64,000 bases of DNA from Halorubrum sodomense (GCF_900111935.1 NZ_FOYN01000002.1:496001-560000); one strand, 5' to 3'. Counted from the first letter of the stretch, positions 1-9,952 are shown. Numbers and translations: made by a program. The notes: generated by a model not told the origin, from the sequence alone.

Positions 1-653
1 ACGGCGAGTTCCTCGTCGTCGCGGGCGCGAACGGCTCGGGGAAGACCACCCTGGTCCGGACGTTCAACGGGCTCGTCGAGCCGGACGCCGGGCACGTCTC
101 GGTGAACGGGACGCCGGTCGAGGAGGACCTCGTCGCCGCGCGCTCGGCGGTCGGGATGGTGTTCCAGGACCCGCGCGACCAGCTGGTCGCCGCCACCGTC
201 GGCGCGGACGTCGCGTTCGGGCCGGAGAACCTCGGGCTCTCGCACGACGAGATCGACCGGCGGGTCGACGAGGCGCTCGCGGCCGTGAACATGGCGGGCC
301 GGGAGCGCGAGCGGATCGACTCGCTGTCGGGCGGCGAGCGCGAGCGCGTCGCGATAGCGGGGGCGCTCGCGATGGAGCCCGACCACCTGGTCCTCGACGA
401 GCCGTTCACCGGCCTCGACGAGCCCGCCCGGCGGTCGGTCGTGGCGCGGCTCCGGGCGCTTCACCGCGAGGGGACGAGCGTCGTCGTCGTCACCCACGAC
501 CTCCGCGACGTGGCCGCGCTCGCAGACCGGATCGTCGGACTCGCGGACGGGCGGATCGCGGTCGACGCGCCGCCCGAGGAGGCGGTCGAGTCGCTCCCCG
601 GGCTGGACGTGCGGGTGCCCGAGGGCGGCGGCATCGGTACCCAGACCGAATGA
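1..653 (+). CDS. ECF/CbiO-type ABC transporter ATPase, 5' end cut off
   Basis: This is the energising ATPase of an energy-coupling-factor (ECF) importer for a vitamin or metal ion. The reading frame is open from base 3, so the start lies outside the window. The Walker A motif GANGSGKTT is at the left edge. The Q-loop GMVFQDPRDQ is followed by the FGPENLGL stretch typical of CbiO/EcfA proteins. The signature LSGGERERVAIAGAL precedes Walker B LVLDEPFTGLD and the switch histidine in VVTHD. The stop overlaps the start of the EcfT gene by 4 bp (ATGA), so the two are translationally coupled. In haloarchaea this pair is often called BioM/BioN, but no substrate-binding S subunit is visible here, so the cargo (biotin, cobalt or another) cannot be assigned. 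Confidence 0.9.
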   Translation, partial: GEFLVVAGANGSGKTTLVRTFNGLVEPDAGHVSVNGTPVEEDLVAARSAVGMVFQDPRDQLVAATVGADVAFGPENLGLSHDEIDRRVDEALAAVNMAGRERERIDSLSGGERERVAIAGALAMEPDHLVLDEPFTGLDEPARRSVVARLRALHREGTSVVVVTHDLRDVAALADRIVGLADGRIAVDAPPEEAVESLPGLDVRVPEGGGIGTQTE

Positions 654-1363
654 CCCTCTCGTTCGTCCCCGGCGACTCGCTCGCCCACCGGCTCGACCCC
701 CGGTCGAAACTCCTCGTTCAGGTCGCCTTCGCGGCCGTCGCGTACGCGTACACCACGCCGCGCGGGCTCGCCCTCCTCACGCTCGTCGCGGTCGGCTGCC
801 TGCTCGCCGCCGACGGCGGGCCGCGGGACCTGTGGGGCTATCGGGTCGCGTTCCCGGTCCTCCTCTTCGCTCCCCTCGTCGCGGGCGCGACGCTCGGCGC
901 GCCGTGGTTTCGGGTCGAGCGCGCCGCCGCGACGGGGCTCGCGAGCTACCGCGTCCTCCTGCTGCTCGTCGTCGCGGCCGCCTACGTGCGGTCGACCCCG
1001 GTCCGGGAGTCGCGCGCGGCGGTCCAGCGGACGGTCCCGGGTCGACCGGGCGTCTTCCTCGGCGTCGGCGTCGCGCTCGTCTTCCGATTCCTCCCACTGT
1101 TGAAACGCGACCTCGCGGCGACGCGGGCGGCGGTCCGCGCGCGGCTCGGCGCGGAGCGCCCCCGGCGCGAGCGGATGCGGCTCGTCGCGGTCGGCGGGCT
1201 CTCGCGAGCGTTCTCCCGAGCGGACGGGCTCGGCACGGCGCTCGTCGCCCGGTGTTTCGCGTGGAACCCGACGCTCCCGCGGCTGGCCTTCCGCCGCGTC
1301 GACGCCCCGGCGCTGGCGCTCGCCGCGTCGATGTTCGCGGCCGCGGTCCTGCGGCTCGCCTGA
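650..1363 (+). CDS. ECF transporter transmembrane component (EcfT/CbiQ/BioN type)
   Basis: This 237-residue membrane protein is the T component that couples ATP hydrolysis to the substrate-binding subunit of an ECF importer. It starts LSFVPGDSLAHRLDPRSKLL, the usual N-terminal signature of CbiQ/EcfT proteins. Several hydrophobic helices follow, around residues 20-60, 70-90 and 105-125. A cytoplasmic Ala/Arg-rich segment (ATRAAVRARLG, about residue 150) matches the coupling-helix region that touches the ATPase. The ATG overlaps the ATPase stop. A 123-bp gap separates it from the next gene. The substrate is not determinable without the S component. Confidence 0.88.
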   Translation: MTLSFVPGDSLAHRLDPRSKLLVQVAFAAVAYAYTTPRGLALLTLVAVGCLLAADGGPRDLWGYRVAFPVLLFAPLVAGATLGAPWFRVERAAATGLASYRVLLLLVVAAAYVRSTPVRESRAAVQRTVPGRPGVFLGVGVALVFRFLPLLKRDLAATRAAVRARLGAERPRRERMRLVAVGGLSRAFSRADGLGTALVARCFAWNPTLPRLAFRRVDAPALALAASMFAAAVLRLA

Positions 1364-1486
1364 CGCTCCGCGGCAGGCGCGCTTCGCGGGCGCTGCGCCG
1401 GCGTCGGGCCCGGAACCGCGTGAACGCCGAGCGACGACCGCCGCGTTGTGGCAAGTTTTAACCCGACCGTATCCCGGTGATCGATC

Positions 1487-3667
1487 ATGATTCCCCTACA
1501 GGCGGCCACCCGCGAGACCTTCTGGACTATCGGTCCGGTGGGGAAGGCGGCGTTCTACTGGCTCGCCGCCGTCGCGGTCCTCGTCTTCCTCTACGGCGTT
1601 TACGCCCGGTTCGCGGCGTACGCGCGCGGGAGCGCTGACCCGCGGGATCGACTGTCGAACCTCCCCGGTCGGGTCGTCGCGGCGACGAAGACGGTCCTCG
1701 CGAACGAGAACCAGTTCGACGGCGACCTGTACACGGGCGTGATGCACACGTTCGTCCTGTGGGGGTTTCTCGTCTTACTCGTCGCGACGACCATCCTCGG
1801 GATCGACATCGACCTGTACCGCCCGCTGACGGGCGAGTCGTTCTGGGTCGGCGAGTTCTACCTCGCCTACCAGTTCGCCGTCGACGCGTTCGGCCTGCTG
1901 TTCGTCGTCGGCGTCGGCATGGCCGCCTACCGCCGCTACAAGACCCGCGAGGACCGACTGTGGGGAAAACACACCTCCCTCGAGGACGACGCGTTCGTCT
2001 GGACGCTGTTCCTGCTCGGCGTCGGCGGCTTCCTCGTCGAGGGCGTGAGCATGGTCGGCCAGGCGCAGCGCGCGACCGAGACCGTGAGCTTCGTCGGGAT
2101 GGCGCTCGCGACCGGGCTGGAGGCGGCGGGGCTCACGGCCGCGGGCGCCGAGGCGATATACGGCGTCCTCTGGTGGAGCCACTCGCTGCTCGCGTTCGCG
2201 TTCGTCGCGTGGATCCCGTACGCGAAGCCGTTCCACATGATCTCCTCGTTCGCCAACGTCGTCGCCCGCGACGAGAAGGCGGGCGCGCGGCTCCCGAACG
2301 TCCCCGCCGACCTCGATCACACCAACGCGGAGTCGCTCGACGACTTCACGTGGAAGGAGCTGATGGACGGCGACGCCTGCACGAAGTGCGGGCGGTGTAC
2401 CGACGCCTGCCCCGCCGACACGGTCGGTCGCAACCTCGACCCGCGGAACGTCATCCTCGACCTGAAGGCGTATCGCGAGTCGGTGAGCGACGATCCGGTG
2501 GCGGGGAGCGGGGGCGAAGCGATGGCGACGGACGGCGGCGTCGCGAGCGCAGATGGTGGTACAGTCCCCATCGTCGCCGACGAGGGCGGCGTGGTCGACG
2601 CCGAGTCGATGGAGTCGTGTATGTCCTGTATGGCGTGTATGGACGCCTGTCCGGTCGACATCGAACACCTCACCTCGTTCACGAAGATGAACCGCCAGCT
2701 CGTCGACGAGGGGGCGGTCGACTCGAACCTCCAGGACGTGTTTCAGGACGTGATGCAGAAGGGGAACACCTTCGGCGAGCCGCAGTCGGCGCGGGGCGAC
2801 TGGACGGACGACCTCGACGACGGCGTCGAGGTCCAAGACGCCCGCGAGACCGAGGTCGAATACCTCTGGTACGTGGGCGACTACCCGAGCTTCGACGACC
2901 GGAACAAGAAGGTCGCCCGGGCGCTCGCCCGCCTGTTCGACGAGGCCGACGTGTCGTTCGGCGTCCTCTTCGACGACGAGAAGACCGACGGCAACGACAT
3001 CCGCCGGATCGGCGAGGAGTTCCTCTACCTCGAACTGGCGGGCCACCACGTCGAGACGTTCGCGGACTGCGAGTTCGAGAACGTCGTCTGTACCGACCCG
3101 CACTCGTACAACACCATCAAAAACGAGTACCCCGAGGTCGACTTCGCGGAGTTCGCGGACGACCCGATGATGCCGTTCGACCGCGAGGAGCCGTGGAACC
3201 CGGCGGGAGAGATCGACGTGTTCCACTGGACGCAGGTGGTCGAGGAGCTGGTCGAGGACGGTCGGCTCGGCCTCTCCGGCGACGAGCTGGACTACACCGT
3301 CACCTACCACGACCCCTGCCATCTCGGCCGGTACAACGACGAGTACGAGGCGCCGCGAGAGCTGATCCGCGCGACCGGCGCCGACCTCCACGAGATGCCG
3401 CGCTCGCGCGAGGACTCCTTCTGCTGTGGCGGCGGGGGCGGCGGGCTCTGGACCGAACACGAGGAGGACGTCAAGCCGAGCGAGGAGCGCCTCCGCGAGG
3501 CGGTCGAGGACACCGACGCGGGCGCCGCGATCGAGAAGTTCGTCGTCGCCTGCCCGATGTGTACGACGATGTTCGAGGACGGCCGGAAGACGGGCGACTT
3601 CGAGGACGAGGTGGAGATCGTCGACGTCGCGGAACTGCTGATCGAGGCGGTGGCGGCGGGCTCGTAG
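1487..3667 (+). CDS. Membrane-bound (Fe-S) oxidoreductase, HdrD/GlpC-like with Nar-gamma-like N-terminus
   Basis: This 726-residue protein should pass electrons from a soluble donor to membrane quinone. The N-terminal 260 residues hold about five transmembrane helices resembling the haem-b subunit of nitrate reductase. Two ferredoxin-type cluster motifs follow: CTKCGRCTDACP near residue 297 and CMSCMACMDACP near 376. The C-terminal half has a CCG domain with DSFCCGGGGGG near 640 and CPMC near 688. This architecture matches the family that includes electron-transfer-flavoprotein:menaquinone oxidoreductases (EMO/FadF), so a role in acyl-CoA oxidation is inferred. A glycolate or lactate oxidase partner is possible. 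A TTTTAA box about 28 nt before the ATG fits a leaderless transcript. No ETF genes are adjacent. Confidence 0.85.
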   Translation: MIPLQAATRETFWTIGPVGKAAFYWLAAVAVLVFLYGVYARFAAYARGSADPRDRLSNLPGRVVAATKTVLANENQFDGDLYTGVMHTFVLWGFLVLLVATTILGIDIDLYRPLTGESFWVGEFYLAYQFAVDAFGLLFVVGVGMAAYRRYKTREDRLWGKHTSLEDDAFVWTLFLLGVGGFLVEGVSMVGQAQRATETVSFVGMALATGLEAAGLTAAGAEAIYGVLWWSHSLLAFAFVAWIPYAKPFHMISSFANVVARDEKAGARLPNVPADLDHTNAESLDDFTWKELMDGDACTKCGRCTDACPADTVGRNLDPRNVILDLKAYRESVSDDPVAGSGGEAMATDGGVASADGGTVPIVADEGGVVDAESMESCMSCMACMDACPVDIEHLTSFTKMNRQLVDEGAVDSNLQDVFQDVMQKGNTFGEPQSARGDWTDDLDDGVEVQDARETEVEYLWYVGDYPSFDDRNKKVARALARLFDEADVSFGVLFDDEKTDGNDIRRIGEEFLYLELAGHHVETFADCEFENVVCTDPHSYNTIKNEYPEVDFAEFADDPMMPFDREEPWNPAGEIDVFHWTQVVEELVEDGRLGLSGDELDYTVTYHDPCHLGRYNDEYEAPRELIRATGADLHEMPRSREDSFCCGGGGGGLWTEHEEDVKPSEERLREAVEDTDAGAAIEKFVVACPMCTTMFEDGRKTGDFEDEVEIVDVAELLIEAVAAGS

Positions 3668-3701
3668 CGGGCGGCGGCCGGCTTTCGCGTGGCCGTCGAG
3701 A

Positions 3702-3998
3702 CTACGCGCGTCGCGACCGCTGGCCCGCCGCGTCGTCGGTCCGCCGCAACAGCGCCCGTCCGGGGGCGCGGTCGCGGACGGGCGCGTCGCCGAGGTAGTC
3801 GACGAGCGCGTCGCGGAGCAGGGCGACTCCCTCGTCGTCGAGCGCCGCGCCGCGCTCGATCGACTCGATCGGACGGCGGTACGAGAGGTCCTCGTCGGTC
3901 GCGCTCCGCGCGGCGTTGAGCAGCGCGGCGTGAGCCACCCACGCCTCCTCTCGGGAGGTCGTCGGCGCCGGCGGCCCGTCGGTCGTAGGAGGCGTCAT
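3702..3998 (-). CDS. Small haloarchaeal protein of unknown function
   Basis: This 98-residue soluble protein has no recognised domain. It has a proline/threonine-rich N-terminus, then a predicted helical core (EEAWVAHAALLNAAR) and a second helix (DDEGVALLRDALVDYLGDAP). The bias towards charged surface residues and the GC3-rich codons look like real haloarchaeal coding sequence. It lies convergent to the Fe-S oxidoreductase, 34 bp away. Its start faces the pst promoter region, so it diverges from pstS. A short haloarchaeal conserved family is likely, but I cannot name it. Confidence 0.6.
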   Translation of the reverse strand: MTPPTTDGPPAPTTSREEAWVAHAALLNAARSATDEDLSYRRPIESIERGAALDDEGVALLRDALVDYLGDAPVRDRAPGRALLRRTDDAAGQRSRRA

Positions 3999-4127
3999 TC
4001 GTCCGGCTTCTCCCGGTACGAGGACTTAAAACCACGTCTCGGTTTCCGTCTCGGTTCGGCGTCGTCGCCTCTCGACTCCGACTCCCCGGAGCCGTCTTCG
4101 ATCCCAAATCGCGATTTTCCGGATCGC

Positions 4128-4183
4128 TATATAGAGTATATATCTTCACATAGCCGTACTGGGTCGTACGGGTCGCCCCGTAC
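4128..4183 (+). promoter_or_regulatory. pst operon promoter: TATA element and 7-bp inverted repeat
   Basis: A strongly AT-rich stretch (CTATATAGAGTATATA, 4128-4143) stands out in GC-rich DNA and is a good archaeal TATA/BRE candidate for pstS. An inverted repeat follows, GTACGGG (4166-4172) and CCCGTAC (4177-4183) with a 4-bp spacer. This lies near the expected transcription start, about 45 nt before the pstS ATG. A phosphate-responsive repressor site would fit this position. That role is inference; only the palindrome and TATA are seen. Confidence 0.5.
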
Positions 4184-4228
4184 CACTCATAGCATACTAC
4201 TTAATCGAACGACGACCACCGTTCGGTG

Positions 4229-5254
4229 ATGGCTTCTAGCCACGACGCGGACACAGCGGGGATCACGCGGCGCAAATCGCTCGCGGCAATCGCCGGTGCC
4301 GGGGCGCTCGGGCTCGCGGGCTGTACCTCCGGAAGCGGCGGCTCCGGAAACGGCTCCGGCGGCGAGACCCTCTCCGGAGACATCCGGATCTCCGGGAGCA
4401 GTACCGTCTATCCGGTCGCTCAGGAGGTCACTCGCCAGTTCGCCGAACAGCACTCCGAGGTGAGCTTCAACCTCACCCGGGACGGCAGCGGGGGCGGGTT
4501 CAACAACGTGTTCATCCCCGGCGACAGCGACATGAACAACGCGAGCCGGCCGATCACCGAGAACGAGCTCCAGCGCTGTCGCGACAACGGCATCGAGCCG
4601 GTCGAGTTCTTCCTCGCGCAGGACGCGCTCACCGTCGTCGTCAACAACGAGGCCGATTGGATCGACTCGATCTCGCTGGAGGAGCTCCGGACCATCTGGT
4701 CGCCGGACACCGCGCCTGAACTGTGGTCCGACGTCAACTCGGACTGGCCGGACGAGCCGTTCGACCTCTACGGGCCGGCGAGTACGTCGGGGACGTACGA
4801 CTACTTCATCGAGGCGGTCATCGGAGAGACCGAGGCGGACCAGGACATCCGCAGCGACTTCGAGGGCACCGAGGAGGACGACCTGATCGCGCAGGGCGTC
4901 TCCGGGAACCGATACGCGCTCGGCTACCTCCCCTTCGCGTACTACACGAACAACCCGGACACGGTCAAGGCGCTCAGTCTCAGCGAGGGCGGCAGCGACC
5001 CGGTCGAGCCCAGCCTCCAAGCCGCACAGAGCGGGAGTTACCCGCTCGCTCGGCCGCTGTTCAGCTACGGCCACATGGGCAAGATCCAGGAGAAGAACCA
5101 CCTCCAGGCGTTCATCGAGTTCTACATCAACGAGGCCGCCAAAGACTACGTCGCCGAGGACATCGGCTACGTGCCGGCCAGCCAGGACATGGTCGACAGC
5201 AACCTCGCCAACCTCGAGGAGGCGATCGCCGGCGAGTACGAGTACAGCGCGTAA
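4229..5254 (+). CDS. pstS: Phosphate ABC transporter substrate-binding lipoprotein PstS
   Basis: This protein captures phosphate outside the cell and delivers it to PstC/PstA. The 341-residue product has a twin-arginine signal (TRRKSLAAIAGAG, residues 13-25) and a lipobox LAGC with the lipidated cysteine at 32, so it is exported folded and anchored by lipid. The mature part has family hallmarks: ISGSSTVYPVAQEVT, the phosphate-contact stretch RDGSGGGF, and GPASTSGTYDYF. The ATG at 4229 is preferred over an overlapping GTG 3 bp upstream. It is the first gene of a five-gene operon pstS-C-A-B-phoU and follows a clear TATA region, so phosphate-starvation control is likely. Confidence 0.95.
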   Translation: MASSHDADTAGITRRKSLAAIAGAGALGLAGCTSGSGGSGNGSGGETLSGDIRISGSSTVYPVAQEVTRQFAEQHSEVSFNLTRDGSGGGFNNVFIPGDSDMNNASRPITENELQRCRDNGIEPVEFFLAQDALTVVVNNEADWIDSISLEELRTIWSPDTAPELWSDVNSDWPDEPFDLYGPASTSGTYDYFIEAVIGETEADQDIRSDFEGTEEDDLIAQGVSGNRYALGYLPFAYYTNNPDTVKALSLSEGGSDPVEPSLQAAQSGSYPLARPLFSYGHMGKIQEKNHLQAFIEFYINEAAKDYVAEDIGYVPASQDMVDSNLANLEEAIAGEYEYSA

Positions 5255-5302
5255 CGCCCGAAGGGGAACGCTGATTACACACCTCACGTTTTACCAATCT
5301 GA

Positions 5303-6304
5303 ATGAGCAACGAATCGGACAGCGGGGTCGGGTCGCTCCAACGGAGCGGGTTCGTCGTCCGTAAGGAACGGCTCTACGGCCGCCTGATAGCGGCGAGCGC
5401 CGGCTTGACGATACTCGTAACCGTCGGGATCATCCTCGCGCTGTCGGGACGGGCGCTCTCGTTCTGGTCGCAGATATCGCCGATCGCGTTCTTCACCGGA
5501 ACGAACTGGAGCCCGGTCATCGCGAACTCGTACGGCGTGCTCCCGCTTATCAGCGGGACCCTCATCGTCACGATCTTCTCGGCGCTGATCGCCTTGCCGA
5601 TCGGTCTGGCGGCGGCGATCTACCTCAGCGAGTACGCGAGCGATACGGCCCGATCGATACTGAAGCCGGCCCTGGAGATCCTCGCCGGCGTGCCGACCGT
5701 CATCTACGGCTATATGGCGCTCGTGTACGTCACGCCGCTGATCGACGGCTTCCTCCCGATCTCCGTGCAGCTCGTCCCGGCCGGCGTCCCGATCCTCCCG
5801 GAGTTCACGCTCGTCATGCCCTCGCTCGGCACGTTCAACGCGCTGTCCGCGAGCGTCGTCGTCGGGATCATGATCATCCCGATGGTCTCGTCGATCAGCG
5901 AAGACGCGCTGAGCGCGGTCCCTGACAGCCTCAGACAGGGCGGCTACGGGCTCGGGTCGACGAAGTTCGACGTCTCGACGCGGATCGTCGTCCCCTCGGC
6001 GACCTCCGGTATCGTCGCGTCGTACGTTCTCGCGATCTCGCGGGCCATCGGCGAGACGATGGCGGTCACGATGGCGATGGGAATGAGCCCGCAGATGCCG
6101 TACTTCCCGAACGTCCTCCGCAACCTCGCGGAGTCGAGTCAGACCATCACGGCGGCGATGGTCCAGATCGCCGGCGCCGACTCCTACGGGAGCGGCCCCA
6201 CCTACGAGGCGATGTTCGCGCTCGGAATGACGCTGTTCGCGATCACGCTGATCATGAACGTCCTCGCCGAACTGGTCAGACGGCGCTTCCGGGAGGAGTA
6301 CTGA
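5303..6304 (+). CDS. pstC: Phosphate ABC transporter permease PstC
   Basis: One of the two membrane permeases of the high-affinity phosphate importer, 333 residues. About six hydrophobic helices are visible. The EAA coupling loop that docks on PstB lies around PDSLRQGGYGLGSTKFDV (about residue 210) and is followed by ATSGIVASYVLAISRAIGETMAV, the typical PstC sequence. The gene lies 48 bp after pstS and ends immediately before the pstA ATG (TGA-ATG with no gap). The length is normal for the family. Confidence 0.95.
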   Translation: MSNESDSGVGSLQRSGFVVRKERLYGRLIAASAGLTILVTVGIILALSGRALSFWSQISPIAFFTGTNWSPVIANSYGVLPLISGTLIVTIFSALIALPIGLAAAIYLSEYASDTARSILKPALEILAGVPTVIYGYMALVYVTPLIDGFLPISVQLVPAGVPILPEFTLVMPSLGTFNALSASVVVGIMIIPMVSSISEDALSAVPDSLRQGGYGLGSTKFDVSTRIVVPSATSGIVASYVLAISRAIGETMAVTMAMGMSPQMPYFPNVLRNLAESSQTITAAMVQIAGADSYGSGPTYEAMFALGMTLFAITLIMNVLAELVRRRFREEY

Positions 6305-7927
6305 ATGGCGACCGAAGACTCCACCGGCGACCAACTCGGCCGAAGCGCGGCGCTCCGGCTCCAGCAGCTGAAGGGACAGCTCTTCGAGGTCGCGCTCGTC
6401 GCGGCGACGCTCGTCGGGATCGTCTCGCTGCTCGTGTTGTTCGCGTACATCTCGGTCGACGCGTTCCGGCCGGGGACCGCGTCGCCCGCGTGGTTCCTCG
6501 TCTACCTCGGCACCCTCGTGGCGCCGACGGCCGCGTTCACGCTGTACGCCCGTCGGAGACCGGCGGTGCGGACGGCCAACGCGGTGGCGTTCGCGGCGGT
6601 GTTCGGGGGGCTCCTCTTGAGCGCCGTCACGTACGCCGTCGTCGACGCGCTCAGCCCCTACGACGTGTTCATCTACGGCGTCTTCGCCTCGCTCCCCCCG
6701 ATGCTCGTCTTGGCGTACGACCGGACGACCGAGGGTCAGGCGTACACCGGACCGCTCATCCTCGTCTCGATCCTCGTCGGCATCGGCGTCGCGGCCGTGG
6801 TGGACGGCCCGATCAGCGGGCCGCTCGGGATCGCGGCGGAGTGGATCATGTACTTCGGCCTCGTCACCGTCCCCGCGGCGCTCCTCGTCGGGACGCTGAC
6901 CGCCTCGCGCCGCGGCCGTCGCACCGGTGCCGTCGCCGGGGGAGCCGTCGCCGCGGGCGGGCTCGCCGTCGCCGGGGCGTCGATCGCGACCGGGGCCAAC
7001 GCGTCCCTTCTGGTCGTCCTCTTCTCGGCGTTCGTCGTCCCCACGGGCTACGTCGTCCGGCGGTCCGTCCGAACCAATCCCGCGGGACGTGTCGGCCTCG
7101 CCGGGCCGTTCGTCCTCCTCGGCGGCGCGCTGCTCGGAGCGGCGCTCGTCGAGCGGTTCGGGATCGAGACCCCGGACACGTTCCTCACGCCGACCCTTGT
7201 CCTGGAGTCGTGGGACGGGCTGACCGCGAGCAACGCCGGCGTCTATCCGCAGATCGTCGGCTCGATCATCATCGTCGGGTTCATGGCGGTCCTCGCGTTC
7301 CCGGTCGGGATCGGCGCGGCCATCTACCTCGAGGAATACGCGCCGAACTCCGGATTCCGCGGCCGGCTCGCGACGCTGTTGGAGGTGAACATCTCGAACC
7401 TCGCCGGCGTCCCCTCGGTCGTGTACGGGCTGCTGGGGCTCGCGCTGTTCCGGCGGACGCTCGGGTTCGGGACCGGCATCGTCGTCTCGGCGTCGGGGAC
7501 GCTCGGACTGCTCATCCTCCCCATCGTCATCGTCTCGACGCAGGAGGCGCTGCGCTCCGTCCCCGACGACCTCCGGCAGGGCTCGTACGGCATGGGCGCG
7601 AGCCGGTGGCAGACGCTCCGCGAGGTCGTCCTGCCCGAGGCCATTCCGGGGACCCTCACCGGAACGATCCTCGCGTTGGCGCGGGCGATCGGCGAGACCG
7701 CGCCGCTCGTCATCATCGCGGTCGCCACGACGACCTACAGTCCGCCGAGCGGGCTGTTCTCCAGCGCGACGGCGCTCCCGCTACAGATCTTCGCCGCGTC
7801 GGCCAACGCGAAGCCGGAGTTCCGACACGGGGTCGTCCCGGCGGCGGCCGTCGTGTTGCTCACCCTGATGCTGCTGATGAACGCGACGGCAATCGTTATC
7901 CGAAACAAGTACGGACGTGAGACCTAA
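6305..7927 (+). CDS. pstA: Phosphate ABC transporter permease PstA with long membrane extension
   Basis: The second permease of the phosphate importer. The PstA core occupies roughly residues 305-540, with PVGIGAAIYLEEYAPNSG, the EAA loop VPDDLRQGSYGMGASRWQTL and ARAIGETAPLVIIA. Ahead of it is an N-terminal extension of about 300 residues with several extra transmembrane helices; bacterial PstA is only about 280-300 residues in total. Long PstA forms occur in haloarchaea, so this is not a fusion artefact: the frame is continuous and codon use is uniform. It begins directly at the pstC stop and ends 3 bp before pstB. Confidence 0.93.
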   Translation: MATEDSTGDQLGRSAALRLQQLKGQLFEVALVAATLVGIVSLLVLFAYISVDAFRPGTASPAWFLVYLGTLVAPTAAFTLYARRRPAVRTANAVAFAAVFGGLLLSAVTYAVVDALSPYDVFIYGVFASLPPMLVLAYDRTTEGQAYTGPLILVSILVGIGVAAVVDGPISGPLGIAAEWIMYFGLVTVPAALLVGTLTASRRGRRTGAVAGGAVAAGGLAVAGASIATGANASLLVVLFSAFVVPTGYVVRRSVRTNPAGRVGLAGPFVLLGGALLGAALVERFGIETPDTFLTPTLVLESWDGLTASNAGVYPQIVGSIIIVGFMAVLAFPVGIGAAIYLEEYAPNSGFRGRLATLLEVNISNLAGVPSVVYGLLGLALFRRTLGFGTGIVVSASGTLGLLILPIVIVSTQEALRSVPDDLRQGSYGMGASRWQTLREVVLPEAIPGTLTGTILALARAIGETAPLVIIAVATTTYSPPSGLFSSATALPLQIFAASANAKPEFRHGVVPAAAVVLLTLMLLMNATAIVIRNKYGRET

Positions 7928-7930
7928 CCA

Positions 7931-8767
<837 letters not shown>

Positions 8768-9469
8768 ATGCCCCGCGAGAACTACCAGGAGCGGCTCGAC
8801 GAGCTCCGGGACGGCGTGGTCGCGATGGGCGAGACCGTCTGCGGCCGGCTCGACGACGCGGTCGAGGCGGCGGTCTCGGGCGACGACGAGCTCGCCCGCT
8901 CGGTGATCGAGAGCGACCACGAGGTCAACGAGACGTACCTCGCCCTCGAAGACGAGTGTACGGAGCTGCTCGCGCTCCAGCAGCCGGTGGCCGGCGACCT
9001 CCGGCTCGTCGCCGCCTCCTTCAAAATCATCACCGACCTCGAACGCGTCGCCGACCTCGCGACGAACCTCGCGGCGTACGGCGGCCCGGAGGGCGGCGTT
9101 CACCCCGCGGTCGACGTACGCGACCTCGGCGATGGCGCCCGGGAGATGGTTGCCGACGCGGTCGCCGCCTACGCGGCCCGCGACCCGGACGCCTGTCGCG
9201 AGATCGCGGCGAGCGACGACGCGTTCGACGAGCGCTGTCGGGAGGCGAGCGAGGCGGTCGTCCGCGAGCTGCTGGAGGCCGACCGCGCCCGCAACGCGGC
9301 CCGAGACGGCGCGGCGCCGACGGACGGCGAGGCGCTCGAAGCCTCCCTCGACGACGTGTCGCAGGCGCTGCTCGCGGTGCGCGACCTCGAACGGATCGCG
9401 GACCACGCGGTCAACGTCGCGGCGCGGACGCTGTACATGATCGAGAACGACGACGAGCTGATCTACTGA
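8768..9469 (+). CDS. phoU: Phosphate signalling regulator PhoU
   Basis: PhoU binds metal and restrains PstSCAB activity and phosphate signalling. The 233-residue protein carries the two tandem three-helix PhoU repeats. The first has the usual EVNETYLALEDECTELLALQQPVAGDLR, split here around residues 57-80, and the second ends with LLAVRDLERIADHAVNVAARTLYMI. A glutamate/alanine-rich linker sits between the repeats. It is the last gene of the pst operon. Confidence 0.93.
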   Translation: MPRENYQERLDELRDGVVAMGETVCGRLDDAVEAAVSGDDELARSVIESDHEVNETYLALEDECTELLALQQPVAGDLRLVAASFKIITDLERVADLATNLAAYGGPEGGVHPAVDVRDLGDGAREMVADAVAAYAARDPDACREIAASDDAFDERCREASEAVVRELLEADRARNAARDGAAPTDGEALEASLDDVSQALLAVRDLERIADHAVNVAARTLYMIENDDELIY

Positions 9470-9566
9470 GCGCGGCTCGCGGTTCGCCCCGGCGCGGGCG
9501 GACCGGCTTTCGTCTCGACGCCTTCGGGAGCGCTAATCGACTCCGGCCCCAGTGACCGTACTGTAG

Positions 9567-9905
9567 GAGCTCGTCGGAGCCCAGTCGCTCGCCGTCTGGA
9601 TCGCCTTGGGCGCGATTGGGTTCCTGCTGACCTGGAAGGGCGCGAACGTCATCGAGTCGACGACCTCGAAGATCAGCGACCGCTTCGGCGTCTCGCAGGC
9701 GGTTCAGGGCGGGCTCATCGTCGCGGCCGCGACGTCGTTCCCAGAGCTCGCGATCATCATTATCTCGGTGGTCGTCCTCGGCGACTTCGGCGTCGGCGCG
9801 GGAGCGCTCATCGGGACGGCGGTGTTCAACATACTCGTCATCCCGGCCGCCGTCTCCATCACCACGTTCCTGACCGAGTCGACGCTCCGAACGATCGTCG
9901 GGTAA
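9567..9905 (+). pseudogene. Truncated CaCA-family sodium/calcium antiporter
   Basis: This fragment of a cation antiporter has about 112 in-frame codons between a TAG (9564) and a TAA. It has one alpha-repeat-like segment (VAAATSFPELAII) and a following small-residue helix (GALIGTAVFNILVIP) as in the first half of Na+/Ca2+ exchangers. Complete family members have two alpha repeats and about 300 residues or more. No ATG lies at the left end; the first usable start is TTG 9606, inside the first helix. It sits 97 bp after phoU. I read it as a remnant of a deleted gene; a one-repeat protein that dimerises is possible but the missing start argues against it. Confidence 0.6.
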
Positions 9906-9952
9906 GCGGGCGGTGAGGCGGTTCGGCCCGCGATCGCGTACGAGCCGCTCGG

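Noticed and set aside
777-1454. Long arginine-rich open frames antisense or out of frame to real genes, here and throughout the window
   Set aside because: They arise because GC-rich codon bias removes stop codons in other frames; they lack domains and show extreme Arg/Pro/Ala composition.
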